From contig JAJJLU010000339.1 of the NCBI GenBank assembly GCA_023807065.1, forward strand, positions 1 to 64,000: 64,000 nucleotides of DNA. The letters run 5' to 3'. This stretch comes from Isotricha intestinalis (Eukaryota > Ciliophora > Litostomatea > Vestibuliferida > Isotrichidae). Every line of letters starts with the position of its first letter. Position 1 is the first letter of the stretch. Both the position numbers and the translations under genes were made by a program. The notes below the pieces were generated by a model, which saw nothing but the letters and a program-made list of their open reading frames with translations, did not search any database and had not been told where the DNA came from. Positions 1-9,909 of this stretch are shown here, piece after piece.

Positions 1-246
1 AATTAGTAATAAAAATAATTTTTATATTGTAAATCAATCATTTAATATTTACAAAAATAAAATAAATAAATCTTATTTTTTCATTCTTATAAATCCTCAT
101 TGTTATATATTCATTATATTTTTTATTAAAAAAATTCTATGTTATTTTGAATATAAAAATTACGTTTGAAAAACATTTTTAACAATCATTTTAAAAAAAA
201 ACACTTTTAAATAAATAAAACTAAATAAAAAAATAAATATAAAAAT

Positions 247-2616
247 CTATTCTTTATTAACAAAAACCAAAATATCCTTTTTATTATCTTTTCTTTTAGT
301 AATAGTTCCAATTTCAAAATAACTTAATTTCTTTTCTTCAAAACTTTTTTTAACTAAATCCCTTTTATCTTTCGCAACAAAAATTAACAACCCACCACTT
401 GTTTGAGGATCATTAATTAAAATTTGTTCATTTTTATCAATATTTCCATAATCAACTTTTCCTTTAGAAAATCCAAAATTATTATTAGCTCCTCCAGGAA
501 TAATATCCATTTCAACAAATTCTTTAGTTCTTTCAATAAATTTAATTTTATTAAAATTAATTTCAGCACATAAATTTTTATTTCCAATACATTCAATTAA
601 ATGTCCTATTAAACCAAATCCAGTTATATCTGTTGCTGCATTAACAATTTTACCATATTTTTCTTCTAAATTTATTAAACATTCAGCATGATATTTATTT
701 AATTGTTTCATTGTTTCTATTGCTTTAATAACACATTTATCATTTTCATTAACAAAATCTTTTTTAACTCCAGTCATAATAATTCCAACTCCAATTTCTT
801 TTGTTAAAATAATAATATCATTTTCTTCAATAGTTGAATTTTTCCATATAAAATTTTTATTACATAATCCATTAACACTTAATCCAAATTTAGGTTCATT
901 ATCTTCAATAGAATGACCACCTAATATAGGGCAATTAGCTTCATCAGCTTTATCAAAAGCTCCAATTAATATTTCTTTCAATACATTTATTGGTAATCTA
1001 CTTATAGGAAATGCTACTATTGTTAAAGCATTTATTGGCTTTCCTCCCATTGCATATATATCTGATATTGCATTTGCTGTTGCTATTTGACCATAATCAT
1101 ATGGTTTGTCACATATTGGTGTTAGGAAATCTAATGTTGTTATTAATGCACCTTTATCAATTTTATTATTATTTTCATTATTATTTTCATTATTTTCTAT
1201 ATTATATACACATGCATCATCACATGTATCATTACTTACTAAAATATTATTTTTATTATTTTCTATACTCTTCATTTTTGGTAATGAATTTAATAAATTA
1301 TTTAATATCTTTGGTGATATTTTACATCCACATCCCATACCATGTGTATTCTTAGTTAATCTACATATATCTCCATCGTTAATATTATTATTTAAATTAT
1401 TATTATTTTTATTTGATAATTCATTAATAACATTAACAATAAAATTAGCAGCATCTTCACAGTTTTTTTCAGTAGTATTAATTCCAGTAGATATTCTTAA
1501 AGTTCCCATTGCAACTTCAGGAGTGACTTTCATAGCATTTAAAACATAACTCATAGTAACTTCATCAGAATGACATGCTGCTCCTGCAGAACAAGCTATT
1601 TTATTACTTAACATATCTAAAATTAAATTTGCTGATATATTAGGGAATGATATATATAATGTATTACTTAATCTTTTTTCAATGTTATTTAAATCATCAT
1701 TTAAATTTATTGGTGGACCATGTAAAATACAATTAGTATTTTCAGATAATATTTTATATATTATATTTCTTGTTTTTTTAAAGTGTAATATTCTATTATT
1801 TAATTCTTCAAAAACTAAATTTGAAGCTTCACCTAAACCTACAATTTCTAAAACATTTTCTGTTCCTGCTCTCATATTATGTTCATGATTTGCACCATGA
1901 ATAATTTTTTCTAATTTATTTTCCACTCCATTTTTAATATATAAACATCCTATTCCTTTTGGACCATAAAATTTATGTGAACAAACTGTTAAAAGATCAA
2001 TTTGCATTTCTTTAACATCTACTTTTATTTTACCTATAGATTGAGAAGCATCTGTATGAATTATTATATTTGGATTTATTTTCTTTGAATATAATGTTAT
2101 TTCTTTTATTGGTTGAATTGAACCTGTTTCATTATTTGCATGCATAATACTTATAAATATACATTTTGGAGTTAATTTTTCTTTAAATTCTTCCATATTT
2201 ATTATTCCTTCTTTATCTACTGATAAATATATTACATTTAATTTATCTTTGAAAGTTTTTTCTAGAAATTTAAATACTTCTAAAACAGAAGGATGTTCTA
2301 TTTGACTTGTTATTATATCAAATTTTTCATTTGAATTTATATTATTATGAATATAATAATAAACTATTCCTTTTATTGCATAATTATTTGATTCACTTCC
2401 TCCAGATGTAAATACTATTTCTGATGATGAACAATTTAACATTTTTGATATTTGTTCTCTTGATTTTTGAACTGCTTGTTTTGTTTGAGTTCCAAATATA
2501 TGAGAGGATGACGGATTTCCAAATAATGTAGATAAATATGGTTCCATTGCTTTTGCGACTTTTTCATGAATGTATGTTGTAGCATTGTAATCTAAGTATA
2601 TTATATCATTTGACAT
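247..2616 (-). CDS. NifS-like cysteine desulfurase/selenocysteine lyase fused to selenophosphate synthetase (left copy)
   Basis: This 789-residue fusion begins with a class V aminotransferase (about 1-400) of the NifS/IscS type. Lys215 in SHKFYGPKG should bind PLP, and Cys348 in SAGAACHS is the expected sulfur/selenium-carrying cysteine. After an Asn-rich linker (about 402-414) comes SelD (about 415-789). The motif HGMGCGCKISPK puts Cys429 and Lys432 where E. coli SelD has Cys17 and Lys20. DDACVY, the NAISDIYAMGGKP stretch and TDITGFGLIGHL are SelD signatures. From the families, the N-terminal half would release selenium from selenocysteine (or sulfur from cysteine), and SelD would turn selenide plus ATP into selenophosphate. 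Direct hand-over within one chain is inference. The SelD half looks bacterial. It is divergent with the EIPR1-like gene, with 199 bp between ATGs, and is repeated exactly at 14764-17133. Confidence 0.93.
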   Translation of the reverse strand: MSNDIIYLDYNATTYIHEKVAKAMEPYLSTLFGNPSSSHIFGTQTKQAVQKSREQISKMLNCSSSEIVFTSGGSESNNYAIKGIVYYYIHNNINSNEKFDIITSQIEHPSVLEVFKFLEKTFKDKLNVIYLSVDKEGIINMEEFKEKLTPKCIFISIMHANNETGSIQPIKEITLYSKKINPNIIIHTDASQSIGKIKVDVKEMQIDLLTVCSHKFYGPKGIGCLYIKNGVENKLEKIIHGANHEHNMRAGTENVLEIVGLGEASNLVFEELNNRILHFKKTRNIIYKILSENTNCILHGPPINLNDDLNNIEKRLSNTLYISFPNISANLILDMLSNKIACSAGAACHSDEVTMSYVLNAMKVTPEVAMGTLRISTGINTTEKNCEDAANFIVNVINELSNKNNNNLNNNINDGDICRLTKNTHGMGCGCKISPKILNNLLNSLPKMKSIENNKNNILVSNDTCDDACVYNIENNENNNENNNKIDKGALITTLDFLTPICDKPYDYGQIATANAISDIYAMGGKPINALTIVAFPISRLPINVLKEILIGAFDKADEANCPILGGHSIEDNEPKFGLSVNGLCNKNFIWKNSTIEENDIIILTKEIGVGIIMTGVKKDFVNENDKCVIKAIETMKQLNKYHAECLINLEEKYGKIVNAATDITGFGLIGHLIECIGNKNLCAEINFNKIKFIERTKEFVEMDIIPGGANNNFGFSKGKVDYGNIDKNEQILINDPQTSGGLLIFVAKDKRDLVKKSFEEKKLSYFEIGTITKRKDNKKDILVFVNKE

Positions 2617-2815
2617 TTTTTATTTTTAAATTTTATTTATTAAATGTTTTTAAGGGATTTAAATATTTTTTATTATTTATTATAAAAATTTATATTATTT
2701 AGTTTTATTTATATTTTGAATTTTTTCATTGATTATTTCTTTCTCTTTTAATATATTATTATCAATATTTAATTTTAAAATTATTTTTATTAAAATAATT
2801 ATATTTAAACTAAAG
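2617..2815. promoter_or_regulatory. Divergent promoter region, left copy
   Basis: These 199 bases separate the ATG of the minus-strand NifS-SelD gene from the ATG of the plus-strand EIPR1-like gene, so both promoters must lie here or overlap the genes. The stretch is A/T with a slightly more mixed segment near 2650. I see no recognisable core element. An upstream in-frame TTG at 2729 opens a run of Ile/Phe/Lys codons that looks like untranslated leader. Confidence 0.6.
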
Positions 2816-3910
2816 ATGTCCCAAGAAAATTTAAATGATAACAATAAATCAATACAAGTAAATAATTCTTTAGTATACTTAAAATTAAAAGAAAATTCCC
2901 ATTCCAGAGCATTAAAAACTATTCCAGATGAAAATTCAAATTCTTTTTTAGTATCAACAGTATCAAATAATGAATCAGAAATATTAAAAATAAATTATGA
3001 TGAAACAAATAAAAAATTAACTCAAAGTCAAATAATATCATTTAAAGAAAAAGAAGATGAAATGATAAATGATATATATGAAATATATCCTCAAAACATA
3101 AATGATTTCTTTATAAATTGTTTCAATTTCAAAAAAGGAGAATATGAATTAAAATTAATAAAAAAAAATGAATCAAATGAATATGAAGTAGAAAATATAC
3201 AAAATACAAATTCAGAAACAACATTTGATATAAATAATTACACAAATGAAAATAATGTAATATCATTTATAAGTAATAACAAAGTTCAATTAATAGATTT
3301 AAATAAAAAAAGTATAAATGGTGAAATACAATTATATGAAAAAGAAACAAAACCAATAAAAATATCAAGTGATTTTTCTTTATCAGATTCTACAATAATA
3401 TCAATAGGATTAAATAATAATATATTTATATGTGATTTAACATCTCAAAAAATAATAAATCAAATAAATGATTTTAAAAATAATTCAATATTATCAATTC
3501 AATATGATCCTTCTAATTCATATATTCTTTGTTCAACAGGAACTGATTATTCAATTAAATTTTGGGATTTAAGAAAACCAGATATTGAATTAGGAGGAAT
3601 TTATAATAATTCTCATTGGATTTGGTGTAATAAATTTAATCAAAATTATTCTAATATGTTAGTTACTGCTAGTTCAAGTTCTAATGTTAGATGTGTTATA
3701 TTTAATAAATTTGAAAATGAAAATGATGAATTTGGATTTAATAAAAATTTAAGAGTTTATTCTTTTATTGATTATTCTGAATTTGAAGATAGTGTTTATT
3801 CTGTTGATTGGCTAAAAAATGATTCTTGGACTTTTGCTGCTGTTAGTTTTAATTCTTATTTACATATTAATACAATTCCTGAAGATATTAAATATAAAAT
3901 TATGCTGTGA
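2816..3910 (+). CDS. EIPR1/TSSC1-like WD40 protein (left copy)
   Basis: The product is a 364-residue WD40 protein. The open frame extends upstream to a TTG at 2729, but the first ATG is at 2816 and the preceding 29 codons are leader-like, so I start here. The N-terminus has an RALK-type segment followed by FLVST, like the RAL...FLVGT segment of EIPR1. A WD repeat occurs at FWDLRKPD, followed by SHWIWCNKFN. The C-terminus (EDSVYSVDWLKNDSW ending IKYKIML) follows the EIPR1 pattern of a final blade closing on a short tail. EIPR1 proteins work with the EARP/GARP tethering complexes in endosome recycling and dense-core vesicle traffic. That role here is inference from homology. The gene is duplicated exactly at 17333-18427. 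Confidence 0.85.
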   Translation: MSQENLNDNNKSIQVNNSLVYLKLKENSHSRALKTIPDENSNSFLVSTVSNNESEILKINYDETNKKLTQSQIISFKEKEDEMINDIYEIYPQNINDFFINCFNFKKGEYELKLIKKNESNEYEVENIQNTNSETTFDINNYTNENNVISFISNNKVQLIDLNKKSINGEIQLYEKETKPIKISSDFSLSDSTIISIGLNNNIFICDLTSQKIINQINDFKNNSILSIQYDPSNSYILCSTGTDYSIKFWDLRKPDIELGGIYNNSHWIWCNKFNQNYSNMLVTASSSSNVRCVIFNKFENENDEFGFNKNLRVYSFIDYSEFEDSVYSVDWLKNDSWTFAAVSFNSYLHINTIPEDIKYKIML

Positions 3911-4195
3911 AGGAAATAATATTTAAATTTGTTTTTTTAAATTTTATTTTTTTTAATTATAATATTTATTTAAAATGTTTTAAAAACAATTAAAGTGAAT
4001 TTAAAATTATTAAGTTTAACAATTAATGAATGTATTAATATAGAAATTATTTATAATAGAGAAAAAAATTTTATTTTTTGAAAAAATCAAAATGGTTTGT
4101 GTTTTTTGAATAAACTTTTTAATTTAGATTTATTAAAAAATATATATTAAATTCTTAAATTATACTAATTTAATAATATATAAATTAATTATTAG

Positions 4196-4432
4196 ATGGG
4201 AGTATGTTGTTTTCAAAAAAAGGCAATTTCTATACAAAAAAAGAATATTTTTATTGAAAATAGAGAAATTGATGGAAAAAAAAAATCTATAATTAATGAT
4301 AATGATAATGATAATGACAATAATGATAATAATAAATCTGAGAATAAAGATTTAGATAATTATTCTTCAGGACCAATTTTGAAACTATTAATACATAAAA
4401 ATGAAGAGATTGAAGTGAAAAATAAAAAATAG
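4196..4432 (+). CDS. Small protein with MGxCC lipid-anchor N-terminus (left copy)
   Basis: This 78-residue protein starts MGVCCFQKK. Gly2 suits N-myristoylation, and Cys4 and Cys5 suit palmitoylation, so a membrane-tethered peptide is likely. The middle is an acidic Asp/Asn repeat (about 35-47), and the end is charged. I recognise no catalytic domain. It stands alone between the WD40 and SET genes with 285 bases on its left and 802 on its right. The exact repeat at 18713-18949 does not test its coding status, because the whole block is identical. It could be a short free-standing gene or the first exon of a longer one. Confidence 0.55.
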   Translation: MGVCCFQKKAISIQKKNIFIENREIDGKKKSIINDNDNDNDNNDNNKSENKDLDNYSSGPILKLLIHKNEEIEVKNKK

Positions 4433-5234
4433 AAAAATCAATATTATTGATTTAATTATTTATTTAATATAATATAAACTTTTCAGTGTTCCTTATAAAG
4501 AATTAATTGTTGTGTATTAAAAATTATGTACAATTAAAATCTTAATCAAATATTTATTATGTTTCTTTATATATAATAAATGATAATATAAAAATTTTTA
4601 TTCGTTAAATAAAAAGTTAATAATTATTATATTAATAGAAATTGGTCTTTGAAAAATAAAAATAATTTGATAAAATATGTTTATTTATTTGATATGTAAA
4701 TTTAAGAATTTTAACTTCATTCAAAAAAATCTAAAAAACCTTTCAATAGATTCTAATTCAAAAACAGTTTAAACCAAAAAAAAAATTTGAAAAAAATTAA
4801 ATGGCACATTATTTTATTTATAAGAAAAGTGTAAATTAATTATTAATTACTTATTATTTTATGAGAAAAAAATTAATGAATTATATTTATTATTAGAAAA
4901 TAGAATATTATTCATTTATTATAATATTGAAAGATAAATGAAAATTTATTTACATTGAATATTCTTTATTCATAAAAAATAAATAACTTAGTGAATTTTA
5001 ATTATTATTATATAAATAGAAGAAAAATTGAAAAAGGCGGTTAAATTAATTTCAATATAATAAAAAATTTTTATAATTATCTCTTTAACTTCATATAATT
5101 ATTTTTAATTAAAATATTTTTATTAAAGAATTATAAATATATCTAAAAAAAAAGTAAGAAAAAGTCAAAATTTAAAAAAATTAAAAATCCAATTTAAAAG
5201 AAAAATAGAAAAAATAAAAATATTATTTATATAA
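4433..5234. other. Gene-free AT-rich spacer upstream of SET gene (left copy)
   Basis: No open frame of note, RNA gene or repeat was seen in these 802 bases. The last 80 bases are strongly A-rich, as before most ATGs in the window, and probably hold the 5' leader of the SET gene. It repeats exactly at 18950-19751. Confidence 0.6.
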
Positions 5235-8200
5235 ATGTCATCAAAAGGAATAGAAATAATATCGGATAAAAAGGAAGATTTATCAAATATGAGTGAGCGT
5301 CAAGCATTATTATATCTTCAGCACAAAACAGAAAAAGAAGAAATCAATCCAGAAAAAGAAAATGTTTTATTAGATTATCATCAATATTATTGTTATAAGA
5401 ACTTAAAATTAAAAAATGATATAGATCAAGAAACAAAAATAAAAAGAAATAACTTAATAAAAGAAAGTAAAAAAGAATTTACAGAAATAACAAAGAATAT
5501 ATATTACGGAAGGAAAAAATATGCATTTACAGATGATGATGCATATGTATGTAATTGTACTCCAAAAAAATATACATCATCAGAAGCAGAAAAAATAATA
5601 GAATCAAATTATGAAAATAAACATGAAAATGAATTATTTGGATGTGGAAATACATGTGTAAATAAATCAATATTTTGGGAATGTATAGAAAATTTATGTC
5701 CTTGTAAAGCATCATGTAGAAATAGAAAATTTCAAAATCATGAATATGCAGATGTTTATCCTATTAAAACTGAAAATCGGGGTTGGGGTTTATGTGCTGG
5801 TTCTTTATTAAAAAAAGGTACTTTTGTTATTCAATATATTGGAGAAGTTTATAATTTAGATTCTAAATATGGACAAAAAAAATTAAAAGAATATAAAAAT
5901 AAATTATGTACTTATTTAATGTCTTTAAATAAAAATGAAGTTATTGATCCTACTGAAAAAGGAAATTTTGCTAGATTTATTAATCATTCTTGTGAACCTA
6001 ATTGTGAAACTCAAAAATGGACTGTTTTAGGTGAAATTTGTATTGGTATTTTTACTTTAAGAGATATTCAAAAAGACGAAGAATTAACTTTTAATTATGG
6101 ATTCGATATATTTAAAACTACTTTTCAACGTTGTTTATGTGGAGCTCCCACTTGTAAAGGTTATTTAGGTGTTGCTAGAGAAGATATTCCTAGAGAAAAT
6201 TTTAGTAAAATCTGTGATATTTGTAATTCAATTTGTAAAGGAAGTGATATTTTTTTTATATGTGATAATTGTAAAAAAATTTTCCATAAAAAATGTGCTA
6301 AAAAAGGTAAAGGTGATCATAAGAAATTTATTTGTTATCATTGTATTAAAAAAGAAATTAATAGAAAACACTATGAAGAAAATAAAGAGAAAATTAAAAT
6401 TGAAGAAGAACATATTTATGATGAATATTATGAAGTTGGAGATGAAGGTTTAAGAAAAATTAGAAAAAATTTACCTAAATTATTTTTGAGTGGAGCAAGA
6501 TTATTTTGGGATTTTCAACAACAAAATATGATTTTGGGAACTAATAATAAAATTGATATTAAAATTACTGGAACTTCAAAACAAATTGAAACTGTTATAA
6601 AAATGATTAAAGAAATTGAAGAAGAGAAAACTGATGAAAATACTAAATTTATTTCTCGATTACAAATACCTAAAATTTTTGTTAGGAAAATAATTGGTCA
6701 TCAAAATATTAATTTAAATAGTTATAAATCTAAATATAATGTTGATATTGAATATGATTCTAGTTTAATTACTGATGAAATTTTTCCTATTCAAGAAACT
6801 ACTCAAATTGAAATTAAAGGGAAAGAAAATAATGTTATAATTGTTGAAAGAGAAATTAAATCTTATTTATATAATTTAAAGGTTTTATCTATTTTTTTAA
6901 TGCCTAATGATTATCAATTTATTAGATCAAATATCTGTAATTTAAAAACTAAAATTGATCCTGCTGATGCAAGATTAAGAAAAAGAGAAAATAAAAATGA
7001 AAAAGAGATTAAACATCCTTTTTATTATATTTCGAATAATAATAGAGATATTGTTATAATTGGCTTTGAAAAAGAAGTTGAAAGAGCTGAAAAATTAATT
7101 AAAGATACTTTAAAAATTCAAAATTCTTTAGAATATAATTATTCACTTTCTTTTTTATTACCCAGTCATCTTCAAAAACAAGTTAATAATTTTATTGATA
7201 ATAATAAAAAATTAATCAATTCAAAGAAAATATATATTAATGTTGTTGTACCTCAATTTTTAAGAAAACATTTAAGTATTTATTTAGAAGGAAAATGGAA
7301 AGATATAATTGATTTTAAAAATTATATTTGGAATTATATGAAAGAATTAAAATTTACTGATTCAAATATTAATAATCAAAGAAAATATGATTTAACTGAA
7401 TTTGAACAATATACATTTAATCAAGAACACAAATTAATAAGTAAATCTATTAAAAATTATATTATTGAACAATATCCTCAAGTTAAAAATTGGGATAACA
7501 TTTCTATTGATGTTGATAATATTAATTCAAATGATTTAAAAGAAGAAGAAAGATTAGGTATACTTCATTCAAGAAGTAGTTTATTATCATCTTATAAATC
7601 TACAGAAGAAAGAGATTTAATTAATAAATTTAATATAAGCTGTGATAAAGAAACAAAAATCAATTATTTATTAAATTTTGAACCTGGAGCTTATGAAAGA
7701 ATATTTAATATGAGTCAAAATGATTTAATTACTAATTTATATTCTATTATTTCTGATTTATATAACAATTATAAAGACTCTAAAAATATGGGAAATTCTA
7801 ATTCTGAAAATAAAGATCATTTATTATATAATGGAAATTCTATATTAAATGGAAAAGAATCTAAAGAAAATATTAATTTTAAATCATCTGGTTTACAAAA
7901 TGATTGGGCTATACCATTAAATCCGATTAAAAATATTCCACCTATTCAACAAAATTCATTTTATCCTCAATTACAAACATTAAATTTAATGTCAATTTAT
8001 AATCAACTTCCTTCAAATAATTTTATGAAAAATATTAATATTAATAAACAAAATAATTTTATTCAAAATAAAAATGAACATATTAATAATCCAATAAATC
8101 ATAATATTAATAATCAAATAAATTCAAATAATAATTTAATTTCTTCAATAAATCAAAATAATAATATAAATAATAGTAATAATACAAATAATAATGATGG

Positions 8201-8585
8201 AAATAACAAAATAAATAATAATGAACAAAAATCAATAAATGACCCATTAAAAATATCATATAATTTTTCAGATATAAAGCAAATGAATATAAACATAAAT
8301 ATAAATAATGAAAGTAAAAATTATATGAATAATCAATCATTAAATAATGATTTAATACCAGAAAACAATGAATCAAAAAATCAACAAAAACCAATTCAAT
8401 CATCTATAAATTATTATTCAAGAGAAGAAAAAAATTTAAATAAAAAACCAGAAGAACCTTCATATATAAGGAAAAAAATAAAAAGAGAATCAGAACATAA
8501 TAATAATAATAGAGAAAGAGAACATTCAAAAAAGTCTTCTTCAAATCATTTTTTAATTAGAGAAATATATAAAAAAACCAAATAG
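5235..8585 (+). CDS. SET2-like histone methyltransferase, C-terminally truncated copy
   Basis: This 1116-residue copy carries all recognisable domains: an AWS Cys cluster (about 106-165), SET (about 170-290) with RFINHSCEPNC and ELTFNYGF, post-SET cysteines at 300, 302 and 307, a PHD-type zinc finger (about 327-370), and a KH-like RNA-binding fold (about 474-555) containing KIIGHQNIN. An Asn-rich region follows. It matches the copy at 19752 up to about residue 1100, then ends in HFLIREIYKKTK and a TAG, where the other copy continues for about 210 more residues. The truncation sits exactly at the edge of the duplicated block, so this end is a junction product. Transferase activity could remain, but the Arg/Ser tail is lost. 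Confidence 0.85.
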   Translation: MSSKGIEIISDKKEDLSNMSERQALLYLQHKTEKEEINPEKENVLLDYHQYYCYKNLKLKNDIDQETKIKRNNLIKESKKEFTEITKNIYYGRKKYAFTDDDAYVCNCTPKKYTSSEAEKIIESNYENKHENELFGCGNTCVNKSIFWECIENLCPCKASCRNRKFQNHEYADVYPIKTENRGWGLCAGSLLKKGTFVIQYIGEVYNLDSKYGQKKLKEYKNKLCTYLMSLNKNEVIDPTEKGNFARFINHSCEPNCETQKWTVLGEICIGIFTLRDIQKDEELTFNYGFDIFKTTFQRCLCGAPTCKGYLGVAREDIPRENFSKICDICNSICKGSDIFFICDNCKKIFHKKCAKKGKGDHKKFICYHCIKKEINRKHYEENKEKIKIEEEHIYDEYYEVGDEGLRKIRKNLPKLFLSGARLFWDFQQQNMILGTNNKIDIKITGTSKQIETVIKMIKEIEEEKTDENTKFISRLQIPKIFVRKIIGHQNINLNSYKSKYNVDIEYDSSLITDEIFPIQETTQIEIKGKENNVIIVEREIKSYLYNLKVLSIFLMPNDYQFIRSNICNLKTKIDPADARLRKRENKNEKEIKHPFYYISNNNRDIVIIGFEKEVERAEKLIKDTLKIQNSLEYNYSLSFLLPSHLQKQVNNFIDNNKKLINSKKIYINVVVPQFLRKHLSIYLEGKWKDIIDFKNYIWNYMKELKFTDSNINNQRKYDLTEFEQYTFNQEHKLISKSIKNYIIEQYPQVKNWDNISIDVDNINSNDLKEEERLGILHSRSSLLSSYKSTEERDLINKFNISCDKETKINYLLNFEPGAYERIFNMSQNDLITNLYSIISDLYNNYKDSKNMGNSNSENKDHLLYNGNSILNGKESKENINFKSSGLQNDWAIPLNPIKNIPPIQQNSFYPQLQTLNLMSIYNQLPSNNFMKNININKQNNFIQNKNEHINNPINHNINNQINSNNNLISSINQNNNINNSNNTNNNDGNNKINNNEQKSINDPLKISYNFSDIKQMNINININNESKNYMNNQSLNNDLIPENNESKNQQKPIQSSINYYSREEKNLNKKPEEPSYIRKKIKRESEHNNNNREREHSKKSSSNHFLIREIYKKTK

Positions 8586-9164
8586 TAGTTTAATAAAAAA
8601 AGAAATTAGAAATAATATAAAAAATCTAAAAGAAGAAGAACTTAATGAATCATTTAATAGTGAAAAATCTACAACTTCAATTTATCAAATGATCTTATAG
8701 AAGAAATATTAAATAATGAAGAAAATAAATATGAAAAAAATATAAAATCAATATCATCTATTTTAGAACAATTAATAGAAATAAATAAATCATATAAAAA
8801 TAATATTTGCTATAATAATTCTTTAATATTATTTCAAAGTGAAGAAATACCGAATATTTCAATTTAATTATATAAAAAGAATTGTAAAGTATTCTAATTG
8901 CGAAGAAAATACTTTAATATTAAGTTTAATATATTTAGATAAAATTTGTCTAAAAAATATTAAATTATCTTATTATAATATTCATAGGTTTATTTTTACA
9001 AGTTTATTGCTTGAATTAAATTTAATGAAGATAAAGTATATAAAAGTCATTATTATTCTGATATTGTTGGACTATCTAATAAAGAATTAAATTTACTTGA
9101 ATACTATATCCTTGAAATTATTGATTTTCAAGTTTTTGTAAATGAAAATACTTTCCTTCAATAG
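8586..9164 (+). pseudogene. PHO80-type cyclin relic with frameshifts
   Basis: No single frame is open, but three frames read in succession give a PHO80/PCL-type cyclin. About 8698-8865 ends in EEIPNISI. About 8850-9020 gives NYIKRIVKYSNCEENTLI, LSLIYLDKICL and a NIHRFIFTSLLL helix. About 9018-9164 gives IKFNEDK, GLSNKELNLLEYY, IDFQVFVNENTFLQ and then TAG. An in-frame TAG near 8698 and at least two frameshifts break it, and no start Met is visible. Cyclins of this type bind PHO85/CDK5-like kinases. The 5' end meets the duplication boundary, so the junction probably removed the start of the gene. Very short introns could explain some shifts, but I see no good GT...AG pair at them. Confidence 0.7.
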
Positions 9165-9909
9165 AAAGAAAATATATAAATTATAATTTTAAATAGAAGC
9201 ATCAAAATTTATAAAAATTATAATATTATTCATTGAAATATTAATGCTATAATAAATAATAATTATTATTTATAATAATAATATAAGATAAAAACTTAAT
9301 CAAACTTTATAAAATTATAAATAAATAAATTATTATTTGTTGTTTAATTTTTATTATTATTTATATATTATTGGGTGAGTATTTAAATTTTTAATTTAAA
9401 TAAGAATAAAATCAATTAGTTTTAAAGAAATTAAAACAATTTAATGGGGATAGGGATTGGGATTAGGCCCAATCCCCATGTAAATGGTTAATATCCCCAT
9501 TTTCCAAATTAAAAATATATATAGAGGGAAATTTATTAAAATATATTTTAATTCTTTTTCATTTTTATCAATTCCATTAATAAAATAAAAATAATTTATT
9601 AATTTCATTTTGTAGAGTTTCAATCTGATTTATAGGATATATTTTTTTTCTGAATTAAAAAAAATATTTAAATAATTTATAAATTAATATTTAAAAATAT
9701 TGATAAATCTTTTAAATATAAAATGAAAAAAATTTTAACTTTTATTGAAAATAATAGGAATAAAAACAAATTATTATTATTATCATTTATAAATTAAGAA
9801 TAAAAAAATATGATTATTCATAGTTCTTGGTTTAAATTAGAATTATTTTTTTTCAAAAAATATAATTATATATAAAATAATTCTTTTTAAAAATATATAA
9901 TATATTAAT
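9165..9909. other. Gene-free spacer with one structured island
   Basis: These 745 bases lie between the cyclin relic and the stop of the GTPase gene. Apart from the GC-rich inverted repeat at 9443-9501 I see only A/T-rich sequence. A 60-codon minus-strand frame across the hairpin is not convincing. Confidence 0.6.
9443..9501. repeat. GC-rich nested inverted repeat (hairpin)
   Basis: The outer arms AATGGGGATA (9443-9452) and TATCCCCATT (9492-9501) are perfect 10-bp complements. Inside, GGGATTGGG (9453-9461) pairs with CCCAATCCC (9468-9476) around a 6-base loop. ATGGGGAT (9444-9451) can also pair with ATCCCCAT at 9472-9479, so two mutually exclusive folds exist. The run of G and C is strikingly unlike the surrounding sequence. 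Function is unknown. Confidence 0.75.

Larger units (their letters stand above)
1..8549. repeat. Left copy of 8.5 kb direct segmental duplication
   Basis: This block matches 14518-23066 at a constant offset of 14517. All genes inside translate identically until the last codons of the SET gene, and spot checks of intergenic stretches found no substitution or indel. The copies separate around 8538-8550: two mismatches occur at 8538 and 8540, a shared 9-base stretch follows at 8541-8549, and the sequences are unrelated after that. The left end is not seen, because the window opens inside the block. It holds four genes plus their promoters. A recent duplication, gene conversion or an assembly error could all give this picture. 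Confidence 0.97.

Noticed and set aside
1011..1888. Hydrophobic plus-strand frames opposite the NifS-SelD gene
   Set aside because: They are antisense shadows of an AT-rich coding strand, rich in Leu/Ile/Tyr/His only because of codon complementarity. The minus-strand gene has clear motifs.
2729..2815. N-terminal extension of the EIPR1-like protein starting at TTG
   Set aside because: It begins with TTG, is composed of Ile/Phe/Lys only, and the first ATG at 2816 gives the expected WD40 N-terminus. The same applies to 17246-17332.
8839..9090. Stand-alone 83-residue gene
   Set aside because: It is the middle frame of a cyclin whose other parts continue in the adjacent frames, so it is a pseudogene fragment and not a small gene.
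9443..9476. Interstitial telomere repeat
   Set aside because: The G-rich stretch has no repeated unit. It forms a hairpin with adjacent C-rich arms instead.
9441..9623. Short minus-strand gene ending GPNPNPYPH
   Set aside because: The Pro/Asn end is simply the GC-rich inverted repeat read in frame, and there is no other support.
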